Source of the DNA: Micromonospora sp. H61
Lineage (GTDB): Bacteria > Actinomycetota > Actinomycetes > Mycobacteriales > Micromonosporaceae
DNA: 64,000 nt
Assembly (NCBI RefSeq): GCF_018070325.1
Contig: NZ_JAGPXY010000009.1
Span: 1 to 64,000 of the forward strand
Direction: 5' to 3'
The notes beneath the pieces were generated by a model. The model was given only the letters and a program-made list of their open reading frames with translations, was not told the DNA's origin and searched no databases. This document shows, piece after piece, positions 1 through 8,132 of the stretch; the first letter of the stretch is position 1, and every line of letters begins with the position of its first letter. The translations under genes and the position numbers were made by a program.

Positions 1-714
1 GACCTGCTGGCCCGGGTGCCGCTGCCGGTCGGCGTGGGGCTGCTCGCCGAGCCCGCCTACCGCACCGTCGACGTCCCCGGCCCGGACGAGGCGTACGGAA
101 CGATCCTGCGCGACGGTCTGCGCCAGCACCTGCGTCCCGGCGACACCCCGGTGCTGGCGGCGGCGCTGGCCGCAACGCCGCTGGTGACACCGGATCCGCT
201 GACCTGGTGGCGCGCGTACGTCGGCCTGCTGGTGCCGGCGGTGCTGCGCAGTTGGCTCAGTCACGGCGTCGTGCACGAGGCGCACCTGCAGAACGTGGTC
301 GTCGTGCTCGACCGGGATCGCCGTCCGGTACGCATGCTGCTGCGCGACCTGGAGGGGGTGAAGCTGGACGCCGACCGTTGGGGCAGCTGGCCGGACGGCG
401 TCCCGGCGCAGGTCCGCTACGGTCCCCGGGCCGCCCACCGCCGGATCGTCTACTGCCTGTTCGTCAACCATCTCGGTGGGATCAGCGGGGCCCTCGCCGA
501 CGCCCGGCCGGGAGTCGAACGGCGGCTGTGGCAGGAGCTGCGCGCCGTCGTCGAGGCGGTGGCCGCCGACCTCGGTGAGCCGGCGGAGCTGCGCGCGCTG
601 CTGACCGGGGAACCGCTGCTGGCCAAGGCGAACCTGCTGGTCCGGTGGCGGCGTGACGCCGACCGCGCCGCACCGTTCGTGCCGGTGCCGAACCCGATGG
701 GTGGACCACGATGA
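1..714 (+). CDS. IucA/IucC-family siderophore synthetase, 3' part
   Basis: The reading frame is open from the first base, so the N-terminal part lies outside the window. The visible 237 codons carry the C-terminal half of a NIS (NRPS-independent siderophore) synthetase. A segment like HEAHLQNVVVV followed by LLRDLEG matches the family's ATP/acceptor-site region (HGQN...RD.G). The end (IVYCLFVNHLGGISGAL) resembles the FhuF-like C-terminal region. Family members condense citrate or another carboxylate with amines or alcohols using ATP, in the cytoplasm. The stop overlaps the start of the PLP decarboxylase (ATGA), so the two are translationally coupled and probably make one siderophore. The substrate cannot be read from this fragment. 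Confidence 0.82.
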   Translation, partial: DLLARVPLPVGVGLLAEPAYRTVDVPGPDEAYGTILRDGLRQHLRPGDTPVLAAALAATPLVTPDPLTWWRAYVGLLVPAVLRSWLSHGVVHEAHLQNVVVVLDRDRRPVRMLLRDLEGVKLDADRWGSWPDGVPAQVRYGPRAAHRRIVYCLFVNHLGGISGALADARPGVERRLWQELRAVVEAVAADLGEPAELRALLTGEPLLAKANLLVRWRRDADRAAPFVPVPNPMGGPR

Positions 715-1856
715 CCCGACCGGTCTACGTTCACGACCTCGACGCGCTGGCCGGGCACGCCAGAGCCGTCCGGGCGGCACTGCCCCAGCCGGTTGAGCTG
801 CTCTACGCGGTCAAGGCCAACCCGGATCCCGGTGTGCTGCGAACCCTCGCCCCGATCGTCGACGGGTTCGAGGCCGCCAGCCGGGGTGAGCTGCGCAGGC
901 TGGCCGAGGTGCTGCCGGGACGGGCGCCGGCCGCGTACGCCGGGCCGGGCAAGACGGACGCGGACCTCGCCGCCGCTCTCGCCGCCGGGGTGCACCGCAT
1001 CCACGTCGAGTCACCCAGCGAGTTGGCGCGACTCGGCGCGCTGGCCACTGCGGCGGGCCGGTCGGCCCAGGTGCTGCTGCGGGTGAACCTGCCGGTCGAC
1101 GCGCCGGGCGCGAGCCTTGTCATGGGCGGTGGACCCAGCCCGTTCGGCATGGACCCGGCCGACGCGATCGCGTGCGCCCGCCGCCCGCCGGCCGGCATCG
1201 ACGTACGCGGAATCCACGCCCACCTGGCCAGCGGACTGGACGCACCGCTCGCCGCGACGGTCGCCGCCGCCGTTGTCGGCTGGGCTGCGGCCGAGGTCGA
1301 CGCGGCCGAGGTCGACGTCGGCGGTGGCATGACCGTCGACTACACCGACCCGGACGCGCGGTTCGACTGGGAGGGCTACGGCCAGGCCCTGGCGGACGTC
1401 CTCGGCAGGCACCCGGGCGTGCGGCTGCGCATCGAGCCGGGCCGGTCGGTCACCGCCTACTGCGGGGCGTACCTCACCGAGGTCGTCGACGTGAAGCGCT
1501 CCTACGGCGAGTGGTTCGTGGTGGTGGCCGGTGGGACGCACCACCTGCGGACTCCGGCGGCGAAGGGCCACGCGCAGCCGTTCACGGTGCATCCGCGACC
1601 GGGTGACGGCGGCCCCCGCACCGACGGCGGGTCGGTCACCGTGGTCGGGCAACTCTGCACCCCGAAGGACGTGCTGTCCCGGTCGGCCACCGCGGGGCCG
1701 ATCGCCGTGGGCGACGTGCTGGCCTTCGCCATGGCCGGGGCGTACGCCTGGAACATCAGCCACCGTGACTTCCTGCTGCACGAGCCTCCACATTTCCGCA
1801 CCGGTGACCTGCACGAAGTGGTCGCCGAGTGGGCGGCCCGGCCGCTCGGGACGTGA
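711..1856 (+). CDS. PLP-dependent decarboxylase (DAP/Orn decarboxylase fold III), siderophore-associated
   Basis: This 381-residue protein has the alanine racemase-like barrel signature near its N-terminus (YAVKANPDPGVL), where the Lys carries PLP. A glycine-rich phosphate site (DVGGGMTVDY) follows, then the C-terminal beta domain of group IV decarboxylases (GQLCTPKDVL, FAMAGAYAWNISH). Such enzymes decarboxylate diaminopimelate, ornithine or a citryl-amino acid intermediate. Beside a NIS synthetase the closest known arrangement is SbnH in staphyloferrin B-type pathways, so a siderophore role is inferred rather than lysine synthesis. The ATG overlaps the previous stop by four bases. Which amino acid it uses is not determined. 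Confidence 0.85.
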   Translation: MTRPVYVHDLDALAGHARAVRAALPQPVELLYAVKANPDPGVLRTLAPIVDGFEAASRGELRRLAEVLPGRAPAAYAGPGKTDADLAAALAAGVHRIHVESPSELARLGALATAAGRSAQVLLRVNLPVDAPGASLVMGGGPSPFGMDPADAIACARRPPAGIDVRGIHAHLASGLDAPLAATVAAAVVGWAAAEVDAAEVDVGGGMTVDYTDPDARFDWEGYGQALADVLGRHPGVRLRIEPGRSVTAYCGAYLTEVVDVKRSYGEWFVVVAGGTHHLRTPAAKGHAQPFTVHPRPGDGGPRTDGGSVTVVGQLCTPKDVLSRSATAGPIAVGDVLAFAMAGAYAWNISHRDFLLHEPPHFRTGDLHEVVAEWAARPLGT

Positions 1857-1882
1857 GCCCGAGAGCCTCGATCGGCTCAGCG

Positions 1883-1896
1883 TGTTATCGATAACA
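1883..1896. promoter_or_regulatory. LacI-type palindromic operator candidate
   Basis: TGTTATCGATAACA is a perfect 14-bp palindrome about 170 bases upstream of the secreted esterase gene. Its size and central CG fit LacI/GalR-family operators, which control polysaccharide-degradation genes in actinomycetes. The regulator is not encoded in the window; the assignment is inference from symmetry and position. Confidence 0.5.
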
Positions 1897-2067
1897 TGCT
1901 ATCTTTCATCCGGGAGTGAAGGGCACACTCCCGGTCACCCGAGCCAGCCGGCGAAGATCTGCCGAGGGGCACGCCCCCTCCGCCGCCTTCCCGGTCGGTG
2001 ACCAGTCCGGGCCCCCGTCAATGCCAGGCGACCATGGTTGGTCGTCGAACGGCAAGGAGCCCAAGCA

Positions 2068-3354
2068 ATGCTCAAACGTAGATTCTTCCTCCCATCCATC
2101 GCGGCTGCGGCGCTTCTCCTCGCGGCCACCACCGGCGGCGCGTTGAGCGGCGGCTTCGGTGCGACGGCGGTGGCCGCCACCAACGGCACCCTCGCGGCGA
2201 CCGCCGGCTGCGGCAAGGCCCCCACACTCGCCAGCGGAACGCGGACGATTCAGAGCAGCGGCCAGAGTCGTACGTACAACCTGCGGATCCCGGACGGGTA
2301 CGACCGGAACCGTCAGTACCGGCTGATCTTCGGCTTCCACTGGTTGAACGGCTCGGCCAACAACGTCACCTCGGCCGGCTACTACGGGCTCCAGCCGCTG
2401 TCGAACAACAGCGCGATCTTCGTCGCTCCACAGGGTCTCAACGCCGGCTGGGCCAACACCAACGGGCGCGACCTGACCCTCTTCGACGACATCTCCCGGC
2501 AGATCGAGAATGATCTCTGCGTGGACACCACCCAGCGCTTCGCCCTGGGCTGGAGCTACGGCGGGGCGATGAGTTACGCGGTGGCCTGTGCCCGGCCCAC
2601 TGTCATCCGTGCGGTCACCGTCATATCCGGCGCCAACCTCAGCGGATGCAACGGGGGCACCCAGCCGGTCGCCTACTTCGGCATCCACGGCATCTACGAC
2701 AGCGTGCTGAACATCTCCCAGGGTCGGCAGCTGCGCGACACGTTCGTGCGCAACAACGGCTGCACCGCGCAGAGCCCGCGCGAGCCGAGCCGGGGCAGCC
2801 TGACCCACATCACCACCGCCTACTCGGGTTGCCGGGCCGGCTACCCGGTGCAGTGGGCGGCCTTCGACGGGGACCACACCCCAAGCCCGGTGGACGGGTC
2901 GGGCAGCCCCAACGACTCGCGGACCTGGACCTCGGGTGAGATCTGGAGGTTCTTCAGCCAGTTCGAGTCGACCACGCCGCCGACGACCCCGCCGCCGACC
3001 GACCCGCCGCCCACCGATCCGCCGACCACCCCGCCGCCGACCGGGGAGCCCGGCGCCTGCGCTGCCACCTACCGGACGCTCAACACCTGGCCCGGCGGGT
3101 TCCAGGCTGAGGTGACAGTTGCCAACAACTCCACCGCGCCCCTGAACGGCTGGACGGTGGGCCTGACCCTGGCCAGTGGTCAGGCCATCAGCAGTCTCTG
3201 GAGCGGCACCAACACCGGCACCACCGGCAGCGTCACCGTCAGGAACGCCGCGTACAACGGCACAGTTGGCCCGAACGCGTCCACCACCTTCGGGTTCACC
3301 GCCACTGGCAACGGTGCCACCGCACCCAGCAACGTCACCTGCACCAGCCCCTGA
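2068..3354 (+). CDS. Secreted CE1-type esterase (feruloyl/acetylxylan or PHB-depolymerase family) with CBM2
   Basis: The ATG at 2068 is chosen because AAGGAG lies 9 bases upstream and a Sec signal peptide follows at once (MLKRRF then a hydrophobic stretch, cleavage near residues 37-48). The alpha/beta-hydrolase domain (about 50-300) has the nucleophile motif GWSYGG (Ser163) and a likely catalytic His in FDGDHTPS. A Thr/Pro linker (about 303-331) joins a C-terminal family 2 carbohydrate-binding module (about 332-428) with conserved Cys and Trp positions. The protein should be exported and de-esterify plant polysaccharide while bound to cellulose or xylan. The exact ester substrate is uncertain. 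A perfect palindrome upstream suggests control by a sugar-responsive LacI repressor. Confidence 0.85.
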   Translation: MLKRRFFLPSIAAAALLLAATTGGALSGGFGATAVAATNGTLAATAGCGKAPTLASGTRTIQSSGQSRTYNLRIPDGYDRNRQYRLIFGFHWLNGSANNVTSAGYYGLQPLSNNSAIFVAPQGLNAGWANTNGRDLTLFDDISRQIENDLCVDTTQRFALGWSYGGAMSYAVACARPTVIRAVTVISGANLSGCNGGTQPVAYFGIHGIYDSVLNISQGRQLRDTFVRNNGCTAQSPREPSRGSLTHITTAYSGCRAGYPVQWAAFDGDHTPSPVDGSGSPNDSRTWTSGEIWRFFSQFESTTPPTTPPPTDPPPTDPPTTPPPTGEPGACAATYRTLNTWPGGFQAEVTVANNSTAPLNGWTVGLTLASGQAISSLWSGTNTGTTGSVTVRNAAYNGTVGPNASTTFGFTATGNGATAPSNVTCTSP

Positions 3355-3368
3355 GTTCCACAGCAGGA

Positions 3369-3395
3369 GGGCCCGGAGCCATTGGCTCCGGGCCC
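3369..3395. terminator. Strong hairpin after the esterase gene
   Basis: Two 12-bp perfect arms (GGGCCCGGAGCC and its complement) enclose a three-base loop, 14 bases after the esterase stop. It also faces the convergent SRPBCC gene, so it can serve both strands. Confidence 0.8.
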
Positions 3396-3450
3396 GCGGG
3401 TGACATCCGCTGGCGCCGGTTGCCGCCGGCGGTACCGGGCCACGCTGCGC

Positions 3451-3885
3451 TCAGGTCTCGCTCTCCAGCAGGTCGCGAAGGGTGTCGAGGGCGGCGATCT
3501 CCTCCTCGAACGTCTTGCCGACGACCGGGCCGAGGAAGCGCGACAGCCCGCTCGGCTGCCACGCCAGCTTCAGCGTGAGTCGCGTCCCACCGCCGTCGGC
3601 CGGGGTGAGCGTGTATTCGCCCTGGGTGCGTACCACGTTGCCGGTTGCCTGGAACGCCAGACGTCGACCCGGCTCGAACCCGGTCACCTCGTAATCGGCC
3701 GGGATGCGGCTCCCACCGGGGCCCTTGAGTCCCTGTTTGTAGCGAGCGCCGACCCCCTCGCCGGAGACGCGCGCGACGTCGAGCACGTTGGGACGCCAGC
3801 GCGCGTCGTTCTCGCCACGGGCGAGAAAGGCGAAGACGACCTCAGGGGTCCGTCCGATCTGCACAGTCTTCTCTGCCGAGGGCAC
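3451..3885 (-). CDS. SRPBCC-fold protein (polyketide cyclase/START-like)
   Basis: This 144-residue protein has the SRPBCC layout: an N-terminal strand with the ligand-entry helix (PEVVFAFLARGENDARWRPN), central strands ending in GTRLTLKL, and a C-terminal amphipathic helix (FEEEIAALDTLRDLL). The fold binds hydrophobic ligands; some members cyclise polyketides, while others only bind lipids or alter envelope components. It starts at GTG (3885) with GAAAGG upstream and lies 19 bases after the multicopper oxidase on the same strand, so they are probably co-transcribed. Its position at the edge of the polyketide region makes an accessory role possible, but nothing in the sequence proves cyclase activity. 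Confidence 0.75.
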   Translation of the reverse strand: MPSAEKTVQIGRTPEVVFAFLARGENDARWRPNVLDVARVSGEGVGARYKQGLKGPGGSRIPADYEVTGFEPGRRLAFQATGNVVRTQGEYTLTPADGGGTRLTLKLAWQPSGLSRFLGPVVGKTFEEEIAALDTLRDLLESET

Positions 3886-3904
3886 AAGAAACCTTTCTCA
3901 GGGG

Positions 3905-5368
3905 TCAGGGAACGATCTTCATCTGTGCCATCATCCCACTCGCCGAATGGTCGATCATGTGGCAATGGTAGACATATCGGCCAAGGTACGGCCCAAATGT
4001 CGCCTGGAGCCGGACCGTCTCGCCCGGTCCCACCGCGATGGTGTCCTTCACCCCGGCCTCGCCCGGCGCCGGCGGCTGACCGTTGCGGGTCAGCACCCGG
4101 AACTGAACCAGGTGGGGGTGGAAGTTGTGCGGGATGCCGAAGAGCGTGTCGCCGTTCGTCACGGTCCACACCTCGGTCGTGTTGCGTTTGATCTCGGTAT
4201 CAACCCGTTCGGCGTCGAACTGCTGCCCGTTGATGAGGAACTGGCCGGTCGACGGGTTGAAGTTGAGCGTGAACGCCCGCTCCTTCGTGGCCTCCGGCAG
4301 CGCGGGGATGGTGCTCAGCCGGTCGGGCACCCGGCTGGTGTCGGCGGCGGCCCGGTTGACGTCGAAGCGCAGCACCGGCCCGGCCACCGCGTCGTCGAGG
4401 AAGACCTGGCTGCCGACCGGGAACGCGCCGAAGTCGACGACGATCTCGACCCGCTCGCCGGGCGTCAGGCTCCACGAGCGGATCGGCGTCGGCCCGGCGA
4501 GCAGCCCACCGTCACTCGCGATCTGGGCGACCTCGGTGTCGTTGCCGAGCCGCAGGGTGAACGTGCGGAGGTTGGACGCGTTGACGAAGCGCAGCCGGTA
4601 CTTGCGGGCGGCCACCGGGAAGTAGGGCTGCGGCTTGCCGTTGACGAGGATCGTGTTGCGGAACTGGAAGTCGTCGTGTTCGAAGACCAGGCTCGCGTCG
4701 TCGGCGAACCGCGCGTCGCGCAACATGATCGGAATGTCGTGGTTGCCGGTGGGCAACCGAAGTTCGGCCTGGGCCGGGTCGTCGATCAGGAAGAAGCCGG
4801 CGAGCCCGCGGAACACGTGCTCGGCCTCCATGTGATGGGCGTGGTCGTGGTACCAGAGCGTGGCTGCCCGTTGTTTGTTGGGGTAGTTGTAGATCCGGCT
4901 CTTCCCCGGGTCCAGCACATCGGTGGGGAACCCGTCGCTGCTCGACGGTGTGTGGCCTCCGTGCACGTGCACCGCGGTCGGCATGTCGAGGTGGTTGCTG
5001 TGGGCGATGACCGCGAGCCGGCCCGTCTTGACCCGGAACGTCGGGCCGGGAAAGAGCCCGTCATAGGTCAACACTTCGGTACGCGTCCCGGGCAGGATCT
5101 CCGCTTGAGCCTTACGGGTGGAAACGAGGTAGAAGTCGGTGTTGGCTACCGAGGCGATGGGCTGCTGCACTGGCGGTATCGGCATCCGGACAGCGAACGG
5201 GGCGGTGACGGCCGCGACGTGTGCAGTCTTACCGTGGCCGGTGTGGGTGCCGTGGGCCGGTGTCGCGGACGGGGTGGAACCGCGCGCCGCTGCCGCCGCG
5301 GTGGCCGTGACCAGCGCGGCTGCTCCCGCGGTGGCACCGGCCTTCATGACGTTGCGTCTGCTCACCAT
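3905..5368 (-). CDS. Tat-exported multicopper oxidase (laccase/bilirubin-oxidase type)
   Basis: The ATG at 5368 is chosen because a GGAG site precedes it and a twin-arginine signal (SRRNVMK then an Ala-rich core) begins there; upstream in-frame sequence lacks these. The 487-residue protein has all four copper motifs: HVHGGH (134-139), WYHDHAHH (172-179), HNFHPHLVQF, and HCHMIDH (468-474) with a type 1 copper Met a few residues on. It should fold with cofactor in the cytoplasm or load copper outside, and oxidise phenols, anilines or metals with O2 at the cell surface. A second multicopper oxidase at 14646 and a haem peroxidase at 32704 lie in the same polyketide region, so oxidative phenol coupling is a plausible role. 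Copper detoxification is the alternative. Confidence 0.9.
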   Translation of the reverse strand: MVSRRNVMKAGATAGAAALVTATAAAAARGSTPSATPAHGTHTGHGKTAHVAAVTAPFAVRMPIPPVQQPIASVANTDFYLVSTRKAQAEILPGTRTEVLTYDGLFPGPTFRVKTGRLAVIAHSNHLDMPTAVHVHGGHTPSSSDGFPTDVLDPGKSRIYNYPNKQRAATLWYHDHAHHMEAEHVFRGLAGFFLIDDPAQAELRLPTGNHDIPIMLRDARFADDASLVFEHDDFQFRNTILVNGKPQPYFPVAARKYRLRFVNASNLRTFTLRLGNDTEVAQIASDGGLLAGPTPIRSWSLTPGERVEIVVDFGAFPVGSQVFLDDAVAGPVLRFDVNRAAADTSRVPDRLSTIPALPEATKERAFTLNFNPSTGQFLINGQQFDAERVDTEIKRNTTEVWTVTNGDTLFGIPHNFHPHLVQFRVLTRNGQPPAPGEAGVKDTIAVGPGETVRLQATFGPYLGRYVYHCHMIDHSASGMMAQMKIVP

Positions 5369-5700
5369 TGGTCGCTCCACTCCTGGTGGTCGAGGTCTCG
5401 GGTGAACTGTCGGGGAGGTCCCTCGACGCGCCGTCGAAAACTGGTCGCGGCCAAATATGGATTTCACCTTAAGTTTTGGTGTGACTACCAAAAGCTAAGC
5501 TTCGATGCTTCCAACGACGCGCGGTGAGACCGTAGACTCGTGCGAGTAGTCGGCCGTGACAACTCATAAGAGGCCGATCCGATCTGAGTGCTTTGTCGCC
5601 CACGCATGGGGGGTCGGCGACACGGCGGGCAGCCGGCGCTGGGGAGAGCCGCGCGAGCCCGCACCTGGGGAGCAATAGGGCACACACCGGGGGATCCGCA
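5369..5700. other. Divergent intergenic region between multicopper oxidase and sensor kinase
   Basis: No protein-coding segment is supported in these 332 bases, although the frame of the downstream kinase is open from a TTG at 5593. It holds two inverted repeats: TTTTGGT/ACCAAAA (5474-5480 and 5487-5493), and TCGGCC/GGCCGA (5550-5555 and 5572-5577). Both are candidate operators for the divergent promoters; the first is in an AT-richer stretch close to the oxidase gene. The regulators are unknown. Confidence 0.4.
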
Positions 5701-6777
5701 ATGGTTGTTGGAAACAATGCGCTGCGGAGGACCGCTGCCGAGGTTCTCGAACGCAGGCATCAACCGATTCTTGCCGCCTACCGTCAGCGTCTCGCCGCTG
5801 TGAGTGACGACTTCGAAGGGGCCGCTGGCCTGATCGACAGCTACGCGGCGCAGGCCGACGTTCTGCTCCGGGAGACGACGGCCGAGATTCGCCGTGAGAC
5901 CACCGACCCGCTGTCGACACCGCCGCCGACAGTGTCCACCGAGGACGTCGAGCTTCACCCAAGCGAGTGCTTTCGCGCGGTCGTCGCGCTTGCCGACATC
6001 GTGTTGGCCGACGCGCTGGAGCAGTTGACTGGCCAGCCCGACCAGGGCGCGATACTGGCGCTGGTCGCCGACGCGCTCACCCGTACGACACTGACCCGGC
6101 TGGCCGACGCGAGTTCGCGCTATGCCGCCGGCCTGATGAACGAGGTCCACCAGGCGCAGATCGCCGAGCGTTCGTTGATCGCGCGCGAGCTGCACGACCG
6201 GCTGGGCCACAGCCTCAGTGCGGCGTACCGCAACCTGGAGGCCCACGAACTCGCCCAGGAACGACGCCACGACGACGTGGACCGTCGGGTGGTCATCGCC
6301 CGGGAGTCGCTCCACGACGCGGTCGGCTATCTGCGTGTACTCATCGCCGACCTTCGGCTCTCTCAGCCGCTCGGGTCACTCGACGAGGCGCTGGCCAACT
6401 TCCTGTCGACCGTCGAAACGGGCGAGACACGTCTGCACACCGAGATCAACGGCGACGAGTCGTGGGTGCCTCCCGAGGTGCTCGACGAGGTGTTCCTGGT
6501 CGTCCGCGAAGCGTTGCGCAACGCGGTGGCGCACTCCGGCGCTCGGGTGATCCATTCGGTAATCGACATCACCCCGCACGAGCTGCGGGCGACCGTGGCG
6601 GACGACGGGGTGGGCTTCGACGTCGCGGCGGCTCGCGACGGCTCCGGCCTGCGCGCGATGGCTGAGCGCGCGGCGGTCGTCGGCGGTCGCCTCGCGGTGC
6701 GCGCGGTGAGCCACCAGGGCGCTTCGGTCGAGCTCGTCGTGCCGCTGCTGTCCGTCGAGGCGGGGGTCGGCCGGTGA
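5701..6777 (+). CDS. Soluble sensor histidine kinase (NarL-type partner, HisKA_3)
   Basis: The ATG at 5701 follows a GGGGGA ribosome site; an earlier TTG (5593) would add 36 low-information residues. The 358-residue product has no membrane segment. Residues 1-150 are helical with no family I recognise. The dimerisation/phosphoacceptor helix ([13 protein letters not shown]) places the phospho-His at 165, and a HATPase_c domain follows (N box [12 protein letters not shown] boxes DDGVGFD and [10 protein letters not shown]). It overlaps the response regulator gene by four bases (GTGA), so they form a pair. A cytoplasmic signal is expected. The orphan regulator at 18060 is closely similar to this kinase's partner and might also accept its phosphate. 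Confidence 0.88.
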   Translation: MVVGNNALRRTAAEVLERRHQPILAAYRQRLAAVSDDFEGAAGLIDSYAAQADVLLRETTAEIRRETTDPLSTPPPTVSTEDVELHPSECFRAVVALADIVLADALEQLTGQPDQGAILALVADALTRTTLTRLADASSRYAAGLMNEVHQAQIAERSLIARELHDRLGHSLSAAYRNLEAHELAQERRHDDVDRRVVIARESLHDAVGYLRVLIADLRLSQPLGSLDEALANFLSTVETGETRLHTEINGDESWVPPEVLDEVFLVVREALRNAVAHSGARVIHSVIDITPHELRATVADDGVGFDVAAARDGSGLRAMAERAAVVGGRLAVRAVSHQGASVELVVPLLSVEAGVGR

Positions 6778-7448
6778 CCGTCACGATGATCGAGCCGACC
6801 CGCATCGTGCTGGTCGACGACCACGTCGTGGTGCGCGACGGCCTCCGGGAGATCCTCGACGCCCAGCGCGACCTCGTGGTCGTCGGCGAGGCCGGTGACA
6901 GCGGCGCAGCGATCAACGAGATCCGAATCCGTCAGCCCGACATCGTGCTGCTCGACGTGCAGATCCCCGGCGACGGGGTGACCACCACGGTCCGCCGGAT
7001 CCGTGACGTCGCGCCGGCGAGCCGGGTCATCATCCTCAGCATGTTCGACGGCCCGACGCTGTTGCGCGAGTTGTTGACCCTGGGCATCTGCGGCTACCTG
7101 CTGAAGAACTCGACGCGCCAGGAGTTGGTGGCGGCGATCCGTGGCGCCTGCGCCGATGACGCGCCGGTGATGCTGGCGGTGTCGCGGGAGAGCCTGACCC
7201 AGGTGCAAGGGCCGGTGCACAGCACGCTGTCGGACCGTGAGCGCGAGGTCCTGCAGTTGGTCGGTCAGGCGATGAGCAACGCCCAGATCGCCGGCCGGCT
7301 CTGCCTGTCGGAGGCGACGGTCAAGCGCCACCTGCGCAACATCTTCGCCAAACTTGGCGCGGTGTCCCGGATCGACGCGGTCAACAGGGCCATCGCGGCC
7401 TCGCTGATCGTCCTGCCGAGGCTCTGCGATCCGACGTTTCACGGATAG
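6774..7448 (+). CDS. NarL/LuxR-family response regulator (partner of 5701 kinase)
   Basis: This 224-residue regulator has a receiver domain with acidic pocket Asp15/Asp16, phosphoacceptor Asp61 ([10 protein letters not shown]) and the switch Lys in YLLKNS. A LuxR-type helix-turn-helix follows ([12 protein letters not shown], then [19 protein letters not shown]). It starts at GTG inside the kinase stop. The C-terminal helix ([20 protein letters not shown]) is nearly identical to that of the orphan regulator at 18060, so the two are paralogues and may read similar DNA sites. Targets are unknown; the neighbouring oxidase, efflux and polyketide genes are the natural candidates. Confidence 0.92.
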   Translation: MTVTMIEPTRIVLVDDHVVVRDGLREILDAQRDLVVVGEAGDSGAAINEIRIRQPDIVLLDVQIPGDGVTTTVRRIRDVAPASRVIILSMFDGPTLLRELLTLGICGYLLKNSTRQELVAAIRGACADDAPVMLAVSRESLTQVQGPVHSTLSDREREVLQLVGQAMSNAQIAGRLCLSEATVKRHLRNIFAKLGAVSRIDAVNRAIAASLIVLPRLCDPTFHG

Positions 7449-7479
7449 CAGGCCGCTCAAGGATTGCTCTGGGTAACTT

Positions 7480-7493
7480 GCCCGCAAACGGGC
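7480..7493. terminator. Small GC hairpin between response regulator and padR
   Basis: GCCCG and CGGGC arms with a CAAA loop lie 31 bases after the regulator stop and 20 bases before the padR start. It is a weak terminator or part of the padR control region; the stem is only 5 bp. Confidence 0.35.
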
Positions 7494-7513
7494 ACTCGTG
7501 TTGGACTAATGCC

Positions 7514-8080
7514 GTGAATAGCACTCGCCTGTTCGTACTCGGAGCGCTCGCGCGCGGGGGCCCCATGCATGGGCACCAGATCCGCCGGGCGGCCCAGGTC
7601 GACCGTACCGAGCTGTGGAGCGACGTCAAGCCGGGGTCGCTCTACGGCGCGCTGCACCGAATGCAGGTCGAGGGCGTCATCGAGGCGGTCCGGACCGAGC
7701 AGGAGGGCAACCGGCCCGCCCGCACGATCTACGCGCTCACCTCGGCCGGCGCGGCGGAGCTGATCGACCACCGCGACGAGGCGCTGCGCGACACCAAGCT
7801 CCGTCACGACCCGGTCGACCTGGCCCTGCAGAACGTGATCGACCTCGGAGAGGACGCGCTGCGCACGATCATCGTGGCGCGGCGGAAGGCCCTCGCCGAG
7901 CAGCTCGACTCGTGGCTCGCGCTCCGAGAGCTGGCGGCGCCGCACATCCGCGGTCTGGAGTGGACGACCTTCCGTCATACCGAGCTCCGGCTCCGTACCG
8001 AGCTCGCCTGGCACGACGAGCTGCTCGACCAGTTGCCCAAGCTGATGGCCAACCAACCGACCTCGATGACTACCTCGTGA
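7514..8080 (+). CDS. PadR-family transcriptional regulator
   Basis: The protein has the PadR winged helix at its N-terminus (RLFVLGALARGGPMHGHQIR, then KPGSLYGALHRMQ and the wing RTIYALTSAG). A C-terminal helical dimerisation region follows (about 90-188), as in Vir-like PadR proteins. I chose the GTG at 7514, which gives the family's usual start (MNSTRLFVLGAL); the frame is open from a TTG at 7478. PadR repressors usually control a neighbouring efflux gene and release DNA on binding an aromatic ligand. The convergent MFS exporter gene at 8133-9830, whose promoter carries a palindrome, is the likely target. Confidence 0.88.
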   Translation: MNSTRLFVLGALARGGPMHGHQIRRAAQVDRTELWSDVKPGSLYGALHRMQVEGVIEAVRTEQEGNRPARTIYALTSAGAAELIDHRDEALRDTKLRHDPVDLALQNVIDLGEDALRTIIVARRKALAEQLDSWLALRELAAPHIRGLEWTTFRHTELRLRTELAWHDELLDQLPKLMANQPTSMTTS

Positions 8081-8084
8081 CGGT

Positions 8085-8126
8085 GCCAGCCCCGGCCGCG
8101 GTGGCACCTCCGGGGCCGGGGCTGGC
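8085..8126. terminator. Bidirectional terminator between padR and MFS gene
   Basis: Perfect 13-bp arms (GCCAGCCCCGGCC at 8085-8097 and its complement at 8114-8126) with a 16-base loop separate the convergent padR and exporter genes. Confidence 0.8.
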
Positions 8127-8132
8127 GGCATG

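Noticed and set aside
1883-1896. dif-like or origin-type site
   Set aside because: The 14-bp palindrome is too short for dif and has no flanking Xer arms; an operator explains it better.
2970-3045. Short tandem repeat array that could be taken for CRISPR or a minisatellite
   Set aside because: It encodes the Thr/Pro linker of the esterase; the same applies to 45450-45535 in the cellulase and 57720-58010 in the surface protein.
3788-5527. 579-codon plus-strand frame over the first multicopper oxidase
   Set aside because: It is antisense to a gene with a Tat signal and all copper ligands and has no ribosome site or domain.
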